Positions 1-6,123 of a stretch of 9,101 bases of DNA are shown one piece after another; positions within the stretch are counted from its first letter, which is position 1; each line of letters opens with the position of its first letter. Below the pieces are notes generated by a model. The model had not been told where the DNA came from. It made no database searches and was given only the letters and a program-made list of their open reading frames with translations. Both the position numbers and the translations under genes were made by a program. This DNA comes from JAUZQZ01 sp036985955 (GTDB lineage: Bacteria > Pseudomonadota > Zetaproteobacteria > Mariprofundales > Mariprofundaceae): the NCBI GenBank assembly GCA_036985955.1, contig BTQQ01000065.1, positions 1 through 9,101 on the forward strand, given 5' to 3'.

Positions 1-63
1 CTCTGATGATGTCCATGACAAGAGATCACCGGCACATGATTGATAGCCTTCCTTCATGCACAT
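1..63 (-). CDS. Start of an unidentified downstream gene (partial)
   Basis: After the cyclase stop, the minus strand has AAAGGA seven bases before an ATG at 63, and the frame stays open for 21 codons to the window edge (MCMKEGYQSCAGDLLSWTSS and one more residue). A second in-frame ATG lies at 57. The 17-base gap and good ribosome site fit a further gene of the same operon. I do not recognise the product from 21 residues, and a short open frame of this length could be chance. Confidence 0.4.
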   Translation of the reverse strand, partial: MCMKEGYQSCAGDLLSWTSSE

Positions 64-79
64 AATTTAGTCCTTTGTA

Positions 80-1150
80 TCAACCTGAAATAACATGATA
101 TTTCACCGGGTGGGTGCGGTTTCTGACATTTATTTCACCCTCTTTCTCTGCATGGATAAATCCCCGACACCGGTGAAATGTCTTATCTCCCATCATCACT
201 GTATTGCCTTCAGCCATTTGTTCGAACCGGGCGGCAATATTCACGGTATCCCCGATTACCGTATAATCCATGCGATTTCTTGAACCAACATTGCCAATAA
301 CGACATTGCCAGTATTGATACCGATGCCCACTTTAAATTCAGGTTTGTTTTGCTGCCTTCGCAGGGCCATCAATTCACGTAATTTGTTTTGCATGGCAAG
401 AGCCGACCTGACAGCGTTTTTCGGAGCCTGATCTCCTGTATCGATGATACCAAACACAGCCATCAGTTCATCACCGACGAATTTATCCAGAATGCCCTGG
501 TGCTCAAAGATGATATCCACCATGATATCAAAGTACTCATTGAGCATGGTGATAATCTCTTCAGGTTGCATGTGTTCGGACAGGGTGGTGAATGAACGAA
601 TATCGGCGAACAAAATGGTTACTTCTCTGGTTTCATTCTGAAGTGGCAAATCTTCTCCCGAATCCACAATCTGCTCCACAATATTCTGTCCCACATAACG
701 GCCGAGACGGTGGCGTATAATTGCCTCGTCTTTGAGCCGCTGCTGATAGACCTCTATATCTCTGGCATACAGCATCATCCTGGTGGTTACCTCGCGGTAA
801 TTCCTGTTCGATTTGTCCATCTCGCTCAGCATGGTGTTGAATGAATGCGCAAGATCGGACAACTCACAGGGTACATGCTTATCCACCTCGATGGGTTTCC
901 TTATCTTCGCGGTTAGCGCCATACGAACCTTGTTGCTCAGCGTTTGAAGTTTGTTTCCGCTTCTGCGAAGCAAAGTCAGACCGAGAAGGTGTGAACAGAA
1001 AGCAGCGGCGGCGGCCAACAGAATTCCCTGTGTAATATCCGCATGAATGGCTATGATGACATAAACCGCTAACAGAAACGGAATCATCCCGATAAGACTG
1101 AAGGCTATGTCAAATATGTCCTGAAGACTTTTGTCTTTCTGCCCGTTCAT
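80..1150 (-). CDS. Membrane-anchored class III adenylate cyclase (2 TM-HAMP-cyclase)
   Basis: A 356-residue protein predicted to make cyclic AMP from ATP at the inner membrane. Two hydrophobic segments (about 16-36 and 42-61) are joined by a loop of only about five residues, so there is almost no periplasmic sensor. A HAMP-like region (about 60-115), a signalling helix and the linker RLGRYVGQNIVEQIV lead into the catalytic domain (about 174-356). Metal-binding Asp are D183 (ILFADIRSFT) and D227 (DKFVGDELMAVFG). Substrate-selecting residues are K223 and T297 (DYTVIGD), and transition-state residues are N304 and R308 (VNIAAR). Lys plus Thr, rather than Lys plus Asp, is the class IIIb pattern for ATP, seen in bicarbonate-responsive cyclases. 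All residues needed for a homodimeric active enzyme are present. The start overlaps the PilZ stop (ATGA) and has only a weak GGCGGGAA ribosome site, so it is probably translated by coupling to PilZ. Guanylate cyclase activity is less likely but not excluded. Confidence 0.93.
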   Translation of the reverse strand: MNGQKDKSLQDIFDIAFSLIGMIPFLLAVYVIIAIHADITQGILLAAAAAFCSHLLGLTLLRRSGNKLQTLSNKVRMALTAKIRKPIEVDKHVPCELSDLAHSFNTMLSEMDKSNRNYREVTTRMMLYARDIEVYQQRLKDEAIIRHRLGRYVGQNIVEQIVDSGEDLPLQNETREVTILFADIRSFTTLSEHMQPEEIITMLNEYFDIMVDIIFEHQGILDKFVGDELMAVFGIIDTGDQAPKNAVRSALAMQNKLRELMALRRQQNKPEFKVGIGINTGNVVIGNVGSRNRMDYTVIGDTVNIAARFEQMAEGNTVMMGDKTFHRCRGFIHAEKEGEINVRNRTHPVKYHVISG

Positions 1151-1527
1151 TCAGAGTTCCCGCCGGTTTGATCACGGACAACACTGTTAAATGCCATCAG
1201 ATCATCCATAAACACCCCGATGCGGGATCCGGCCGGTTTGTTCGACGAACCGCCTTCCTGTTCGCCTATCCAGGCAACTATAGCCTCGCCCTGCATGGTG
1301 GCATTCATCTTGTCCGTTCCTGGCAGACGGATGCTTAAGAACAGGCGTTGGCCGACGCTGTACATGTCCGGGCAGACGCTGAAAAAGCAGGCGCCGCCAT
1401 CGGAAATATCCCGCAAACAGGCATCTTCGAGATAATGCCGGATTACCTCCTCCAGAGCGTAAACTTCCACTTTAAACTCAACTGGAAATCGCTCGAATTC
1501 CCTTTGCCCCGTACCTTGGTTTTCCAT
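1147..1527 (-). CDS. PilZ domain c-di-GMP-binding protein
   Basis: A 126-residue stand-alone PilZ protein, a cytoplasmic receptor for cyclic di-GMP. Both ligand motifs are visible: R9-E-F-E-R13 (RxxxR) near the N terminus, followed by strand FPVEFKVEVY, and D40-I-S42-D-G-G45 (DxSxxG). The rest alternates short strands as in the PilZ barrel (QRLFLSIRLPG, GEAIVAWIG, GSRIGVFMDD). There is no second domain, signal peptide or membrane segment, so it probably acts by binding a partner. It follows the REC-PAS-PAS-GAF-GAF kinase by 60 bases and shares a 4-base ATGA overlap with the cyclase gene, which makes the cyclase or its operon partners the first candidates for its target. The pairing with an HD-GYP enzyme in the same operon is consistent with local c-di-GMP signalling. 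The partner is inference; the domain call rests on the two motifs and the length. Confidence 0.88.
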   Translation of the reverse strand: MENQGTGQREFERFPVEFKVEVYALEEVIRHYLEDACLRDISDGGACFFSVCPDMYSVGQRLFLSIRLPGTDKMNATMQGEAIVAWIGEQEGGSSNKPAGSRIGVFMDDLMAFNSVVRDQTGGNSE

Positions 1528-1533
1528 AACTAT

Positions 1534-1539
1534 TCCTTC
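1534..1539 (-). promoter_or_regulatory. Ribosome binding site of the PilZ gene
   Basis: GAAGGA lies six bases upstream of the ATG at 1527, a normal spacing. It supports this Met as the start, and the protein begins a few residues before the PilZ RxxxR motif, as is usual for short PilZ proteins. Confidence 0.6.
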
Positions 1540-1563
1540 TTTATCCGGTACAACCTGTTTAAG

Positions 1564-1572
1564 ATAATATCA
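1564..1572 (-). promoter_or_regulatory. Possible extended -10 promoter for the PilZ/cyclase pair
   Basis: In the 60-base gap between the kinase stop and the PilZ start, the minus strand reads TGATATTAT, which fits the extended -10 pattern TGnTATAAT with one mismatch. No matching -35 is found 17 bases upstream (TATAAG is there), which is tolerated for extended -10 promoters. Transcription would begin near 1557, giving a leader of about 30 bases that includes the GAAGGA ribosome binding site. A short match can occur by chance, so this is tentative. Confidence 0.3.
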
Positions 1573-1587
1573 GCATTGCATGGTTCC

Positions 1588-4500
1588 TTATACAGGGAGG
1601 ACAAAGCTGAAGGTGCTTCCCTTGCCGGGTTCGCTTGCTTCCAGCCAAATAGTGCCGCCATGCATCTCAACCAGGCGTTTGCACAAAGCCAGCCCCAAGC
1701 CGGTGCCCTCGTACTTGCGGCTCAGGGACACATCAACCTGCTGGAAGGGCTGAAACAGCAAATCCTGATCCTCCCTGGCAATACCGATACCGGAATCGGT
1801 GACGGATACCTTGATGAATGCCGGAGGCATCAGGTTTTCGCGCACAGCCAATCTCTCATACACGGCCCCATGCTTGCGTCGTAGCGCGGTGGCCTTGATT
1901 CCCCGCACCTTTATGTTCACTTGACTATTGTCAGGTGCGAATTTCACTGCGTTGGACAACAGATTGGTCAGCACCTGCCTGATGCGCTGTTCGTCCACTG
2001 TAATAACACCGATGTCAGCCGGCACGTCGCGCTCCAGAGCGATGTGGTGCTGTTCGCTTGTATACCCGACCATGTTCACGGCATCATCAACAAGCAAATA
2101 AATATCGGTTTTATCAAGATTCAGTGGCATCTCTTCGGCTTCAATCCTGGACAAATCGAGAATATCGTTGATGATCGTAAGCAAATTCTGGCCACTTCTG
2201 GCGATATCACGGGCGTCCTCCTTATACGCGTCTGGCAGGGAGCCAGAATTTTCATTCACCATCAATTCCGAGAAGCCGATGATGGACGTCAGGGGCGTAC
2301 GCAGTTCATGGCTCATATTGGCGAGAAAGGCTGATTTGGCCTGATTGGCCGATTCCGCGGTGTGTTTGGCCTCCAGCAGTTCGGCCGTGCGCTGCTTCAC
2401 CTCCCCCTCCAGATTGGTCACCAGCCTGATATTCTCGATGGCCGTGGCTACCTGATTGGCAAAATTGCGCAGCATCCTGACTCTGTTTACATTGAAGAAA
2501 TCCGGCTTGCAGCTATAGAGGTTGAATGTGCCAACAATCTTTTTCCTGGCGCAAACCAGGGGCAGAGCCATGCACGACTCAAGGCCATACTCCAGAGCCT
2601 TGTCACGCCAGGGAGAAAAGAGCGGGTCGGCCTCGAGGTTATTGCAGACCTGAGACTCACCCGTGCGGATGGCCCGGCCCGAAGGGCCCTGCCTTTTGGA
2701 CGAATCATCCCACCGCACGGTAATCCCGGTGATGTACCCATTTTTCGGCCCATAAGTACAGGCTACTTTCAGTTCGCTGGAGCCGTCCTCAATAAGTCCG
2801 ATCCAGCTCAGTTCCAGACTAAAGATGCCCAGGGTTGCTTCACACACTGCATGATAAAGGTCATCCGCATTCTGTATGCCGATGATATGTTGTGAGGCAT
2901 TCGCCAGAAGCTCCATCTCACGGCTGTATTGTTTGTTTCGCTCTTCAGTTTGCTTGCGCTCGATGGCTATGCCGGCGATATGGGCTGACGAAGCAATCAA
3001 TACCAGTTCGGCCTCAATCGGAGAGTGCGGTTTGTCAGAGTAAAGGGCAAATGTGCCGAGCACCTTGCCCTCCGTGCTGCGAACCGGTTTGGACCAGCAT
3101 GCTCTCAAACCGTGCGCAAGCGCCAGATCCCTGTAATCTTCCCACAGTGGGTCGGTGGCAATGTCGTTGACAATGACCGTTTCATCCCTGAAGGCAGCGG
3201 TGCCGCATGGGTTGGCATTTGGCCCGATTGCGGTGCCGTCGATGGCTGTATGGTAGGCCTCGGGCAGATTGGGTGCGGAGCCTGCAAGCAGGTGTTTGCC
3301 ACTATCGTCCAGGATCAGGATGGAGCTGCGCATACCGGGAATTTGTGATTCAATCATCAGATTCAACGCCTTCAATATCTCTTGCAACGGGCGCCCGGTA
3401 GCCAGCATTTCCAGCACATGCTTTTCTTCCCGCACAAAGCTCTCGGCCTGCTTTCGCTCGGTGATGTCACGTGCAATGCCCTCGATTGCTATGGGACGCT
3501 TCTCGTTGTCATGGATAATTTTACTCGTTATCGATGCAACCCTTTTGCTCCCGTCTTTATGCACCATCACTACTTCGAAATCATTTACTTTTCCATTTTG
3601 CACCAAACGATTCATGAGTTCCTTGCGTCGGGAAAGGTCAGCATAGAATTCCGTCAGGGAACGACCAATAACTTCTTCCGGTTTGTATCCTGTGAGGGGG
3701 AAGCAAGATGGACTAACAACCTCAAGTTCTCCTTCCATATTTGCTCGATAGTACATATCCTGAATGGATTCGAAGATTGCACGATAGCGCTGTTCACTCT
3801 GTTTGAGTTCTTCTTCTGCCTTCCGGCGCTCGCTGATATCGTGGGCAATCACCTGAACAGCGGGCTTGCCGATGTAATCAACTGGATTTGCATGGACTTC
3901 CGCATGGAAGATTTCGCCATCCAGCCGTTGTAGCTTTTCGTCAGCCATGGGCACAGGCCGCTGTTCCTGCAGTACCACTTGAATGCGCCGGGCCACTACT
4001 TCCCTCTCGCCCGGATCCACGAAATCCATCACCGCCTGACCGTTCAGGGCGTCAACATTGGGAGCTCTGAACATCTCTGCCGCCGCCGGATTGGCAAATA
4101 CGACCTTGCCTTCCGAGTGAACCACTATGGCATCCGGAACAGCTTCTATAAGCGCCCTGTAACGCAACCCACTTTCACGAATTTCCCGGTTCAGACCACT
4201 CTCTTCCCGCAGGTTCATGTTTTCCCGCTTAAGCGATTGGTGGGACATCCAGTGCCGGATAACATGGCTCAACTCATGGGAATCAACCGGCTTTTCCAGG
4301 TAGTCCACCGCTCCCTCTCGCAGGGCCTTGATGGCATTATCCTTGCTCGCATAAGCAGAAACGATGATGACCGGACAGTCCGGATGATGCTGGTGAATAT
4401 ATTTTAGCAGTTCAATGCCGGATTTGTCCCCGAGAACCAAATCCACCAGTGCAAGATCAAACGGTTCATTGAGCAGGGCTATGGCTTGATCATAATTGGC

Positions 4501-4599
4501 AGCCTCGCGCACATGGAGTCCCATTTGCGCAATAATGGTGCGATACATCTCGCGAATAACGGGTTCGTCCTCCACCAGAAGTACATTGGGCTGGTTCAT
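1588..4599 (-). CDS. REC-PAS-PAS-GAF-GAF sensor histidine kinase
   Basis: A soluble 1003-residue kinase with no membrane segment. Domains: N-terminal REC 4-118 (E10/D11, D53 in LALVDLVLG, S81, K103); PAS1 about 145-258; PAS2 about 268-384, both ending in the PAC-type D-I-S/T-E-R motif; GAF1 about 395-548; GAF2 about 562-725; coiled coil 730-755; HisKA with NMSHELRTPLT (H764); HATPase_c with N883, DSGIGI 935-940 and GTGLGL 965-970, ending at the usual F-V-L-P. Having the receiver at the front rather than the back suggests its kinase activity or sensing is set by phosphorylation from another kinase, perhaps the upstream hybrid one; that is inference. No C-terminal receiver or Hpt follows, so it must phosphorylate a separate protein; the DivK-like and HD-GYP receivers are candidates. 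About 30 extra residues (899-928) interrupt the ATPase domain. The open frame extends upstream to 4707, but AGGAGG five bases before 4599 and the REC start at VLLVEDEP fix this start. Confidence 0.94.
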   Translation of the reverse strand: MNQPNVLLVEDEPVIREMYRTIIAQMGLHVREAANYDQAIALLNEPFDLALVDLVLGDKSGIELLKYIHQHHPDCPVIIVSAYASKDNAIKALREGAVDYLEKPVDSHELSHVIRHWMSHQSLKRENMNLREESGLNREIRESGLRYRALIEAVPDAIVVHSEGKVVFANPAAAEMFRAPNVDALNGQAVMDFVDPGEREVVARRIQVVLQEQRPVPMADEKLQRLDGEIFHAEVHANPVDYIGKPAVQVIAHDISERRKAEEELKQSEQRYRAIFESIQDMYYRANMEGELEVVSPSCFPLTGYKPEEVIGRSLTEFYADLSRRKELMNRLVQNGKVNDFEVVMVHKDGSKRVASITSKIIHDNEKRPIAIEGIARDITERKQAESFVREEKHVLEMLATGRPLQEILKALNLMIESQIPGMRSSILILDDSGKHLLAGSAPNLPEAYHTAIDGTAIGPNANPCGTAAFRDETVIVNDIATDPLWEDYRDLALAHGLRACWSKPVRSTEGKVLGTFALYSDKPHSPIEAELVLIASSAHIAGIAIERKQTEERNKQYSREMELLANASQHIIGIQNADDLYHAVCEATLGIFSLELSWIGLIEDGSSELKVACTYGPKNGYITGITVRWDDSSKRQGPSGRAIRTGESQVCNNLEADPLFSPWRDKALEYGLESCMALPLVCARKKIVGTFNLYSCKPDFFNVNRVRMLRNFANQVATAIENIRLVTNLEGEVKQRTAELLEAKHTAESANQAKSAFLANMSHELRTPLTSIIGFSELMVNENSGSLPDAYKEDARDIARSGQNLLTIINDILDLSRIEAEEMPLNLDKTDIYLLVDDAVNMVGYTSEQHHIALERDVPADIGVITVDEQRIRQVLTNLLSNAVKFAPDNSQVNIKVRGIKATALRRKHGAVYERLAVRENLMPPAFIKVSVTDSGIGIAREDQDLLFQPFQQVDVSLSRKYEGTGLGLALCKRLVEMHGGTIWLEASEPGKGSTFSFVLPV

Positions 4600-4604
4600 G
4601 GATG

Positions 4605-4610
4605 CCTCCT
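4605..4610 (-). promoter_or_regulatory. Strong ribosome binding site of the REC-PAS-PAS-GAF-GAF kinase
   Basis: A perfect AGGAGG lies five bases upstream of the ATG at 4599, in the 64-base gap after the HD-GYP gene. It rules out the upstream in-frame Met at 4707, which would add 36 residues unlike any receiver and overlap the end of the HD-GYP gene. I see no promoter or terminator in the rest of this gap. Confidence 0.75.
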
Positions 4611-4663
4611 GTTTGATGGCGGTGGACAAAATACTCTGGGAACTTGCCGGGTTTATGAAAAAT

Positions 4664-5767
4664 CTACTGCCGGGCTTCGGTAAAAAAGCTGCGGATGGTA
4701 TCAACATTCCTGTCGTTCAGATTAGAATAAATTTCATCCAAAGCATTTGCTCTGGACTGGAAGACAGACAGGATATCGGGATCAAAATGTTCGGGTTTGG
4801 TGCGACCGTCACCTTGGGTGATGATTTTCACTGTTGTGTGATGATCAAACGCTTTCTTGTAGGGGCGCTTGCTGCGCAACGCATCATACACATCGCAAAT
4901 CTGCATGAAGCGCGCTTCCAGTGGAATATCTTCACCCGCCAGACCCCGCGGATAGCCACTGCCATCCCAGCGCTCATGATGGCACAAAGCGATCTTGGCC
5001 CCGGCCTTCAGCCATGGTGAAGGATGATCCTTGAGGATTTTATACCCAATCGTTGTATGTGATTTCATAACCTTCCACTCGTCCGGTATATGTTTACCCG
5101 GCTTGAGAAGCACATGATCGGGGATACCGATTTTACCAATATCATGCATGGGACTGGCATGGAAAATCATCTCACTGAACTCGGCGCTTTGGCCCGTCTC
5201 CTCGCTCAGATAGCGGCAGTAATGACTGATCCGTTTGACATGCGCCCCGGTTTCATCATCCCTGTATTCGGCGGCCCGCATCAGTGTGAAAATGCTTTCC
5301 GTAAAGGATTCCCGCAGCTGTTGTGTCCGCTGCTTCACCTCATTCTCGAGGGTCTTGTTATAGTTTTTTATAAGATCAGCCGACTGTTTAAGACGCACAA
5401 GGTTTCTTACTCTCAGTTGAAGTTCATTAGGTTCAATGGGTTTGGTGATGAATTCCTCTGCTCCTAGGGAAAGCGCCCGGACGCGCGCCTGGCGATCGTC
5501 AAGGGCTGTAACCATGATAATGGGTATTTCACGGGTTCTCTCGTCCGTCTTAAGTTCGGTTACAACCTGAAAACCATTCATCCTGGGCATCATCACGTCC
5601 AGGAGAATTACATCGGGTTGATATGAATTGGCCAGTGTATACGCTTGGGGGCCATCCGCCGCTTCTTCAATGTCATGGTCCTCGGCAGCCAGAATCCGGC
5701 GCATTAACTTTCTTACCCTGGCTTCATCATCCACCACCAGTATTTTGATCTTTTGTGTATTGTTCAT
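4664..5767 (-). CDS. Response regulator with HD-GYP c-di-GMP phosphodiesterase output (REC-HD-GYP, RpfG type)
   Basis: A 367-residue cytoplasmic regulator predicted to hydrolyse cyclic di-GMP when its receiver is phosphorylated. REC spans about 7-123 (D13/D14, D57 in VILLDVMMP, T87, K109). A coiled linker (130-155) follows, then HD-GYP at about 156-345. Catalytic motifs are intact: E172 and H176 (ETGAHV), H208-D209 (SPMHDIGKIGIPD), H237, H263-H264-E265, DGSGYP (GYP 271-273) and D292. These eight candidate ligands reproduce the spacing I recall for trinuclear-iron HD-GYP enzymes such as PmGH, so activity is likely. The ATG at 5767 is chosen over an in-frame GTG at 5776 because AAGGTG sits six bases before the ATG and the GTG is part of that Shine-Dalgarno. 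The ATG also forms a 4-base ATGA overlap with the previous stop. It is the only predicted c-di-GMP turnover enzyme in the window. Confidence 0.95.
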   Translation of the reverse strand: MNNTQKIKILVVDDEARVRKLMRRILAAEDHDIEEAADGPQAYTLANSYQPDVILLDVMMPRMNGFQVVTELKTDERTREIPIIMVTALDDRQARVRALSLGAEEFITKPIEPNELQLRVRNLVRLKQSADLIKNYNKTLENEVKQRTQQLRESFTESIFTLMRAAEYRDDETGAHVKRISHYCRYLSEETGQSAEFSEMIFHASPMHDIGKIGIPDHVLLKPGKHIPDEWKVMKSHTTIGYKILKDHPSPWLKAGAKIALCHHERWDGSGYPRGLAGEDIPLEARFMQICDVYDALRSKRPYKKAFDHHTTVKIITQGDGRTKPEHFDPDILSVFQSRANALDEIYSNLNDRNVDTIRSFFTEARQ

Positions 5768-6123
5768 TCCAGACACCTTTTAATCTCGGTTATAAGCTGT
5801 TTATGGTGAATGGGCTTGGTAATGTATCCATCACACCCCCCGGCCAGCATCTTCTCCCTGTCTCCATCCATCGCAAACGCGGTAAGCGCAATAACGGGGA
5901 TATCCCGTGTGGCAACATCACCCTTCAGAATGCTTGTGGCAGTCAGACCGTCTATGCCGGGCAACTGGATATCCATCAAAATCAGATCGGGATGCTCCTT
6001 TCGGGCCATCGCGATGCCCGTTTCAGCTTCACTCGCCGTGAGGATTGAATAACCTGCTTTCTCGACCAGCAGGGAAACAAGCTTCATGTTGGTGGGGTTA
6101 TCTTCAATGATGAGTATTTTCAT
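5764..6123 (-). CDS. Single-domain response regulator, DivK/CheY-like
   Basis: A 119-residue protein consisting of one receiver domain only, with no output domain. It has the acidic pair E7/D8, phosphoacceptor D51 in LILMDIQLPGIDG, switch T81 in VIALTAFAM, and K103 in YITKP. The strings EDNPTNMKL, LILMDIQLP and ALTAFAM followed by GDREK are typical of DivK-like receivers, which act by binding kinases or other partners allosterically, or as phosphate shuttles between kinases. The start ATG overlaps the stop of the hybrid kinase (TAATG). A GAGGAG Shine-Dalgarno lies inside the last codons of that gene, about 12 bases upstream, so translation is likely coupled. Its TGA overlaps the next ATG. The likely role is to carry phosphate or allosteric signal between the upstream hybrid kinase and the downstream kinase or regulator; this partner assignment is inference from gene order. 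Confidence 0.93.
   Translation of the reverse strand: MKILIIEDNPTNMKLVSLLVEKAGYSILTASEAETGIAMARKEHPDLILMDIQLPGIDGLTATSILKGDVATRDIPVIALTAFAMDGDREKMLAGGCDGYITKPIHHKQLITEIKRCLE
5774..5779 (-). promoter_or_regulatory. Ribosome binding site deciding the REC-HD-GYP start
   Basis: AAGGTG ends six bases before the ATG at 5767. The alternative in-frame GTG codon is the last three bases of this motif, so it has no room for a ribosome binding site of its own at this position. The site lies inside the last codons of the DivK-like gene. Confidence 0.6.

Noticed and set aside
4640..4685. Weak CCG/CGG stem followed by a T run at the end of the HD-GYP gene
   Set aside because: The stem is only three base pairs, too weak for an intrinsic terminator, and the next gene follows closely on the same strand.
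4600..4707. N-terminal extension of the REC-PAS-PAS-GAF-GAF kinase from a Met at 4707
   Set aside because: It overlaps the end of the HD-GYP gene, gives 36 residues unlike a receiver, and a perfect AGGAGG precedes the Met at 4599.
5768..5776. GTG start at 5776 for the REC-HD-GYP protein
   Set aside because: The GTG is part of the AAGGTG ribosome site of the ATG at 5767, which also makes the usual ATGA overlap.
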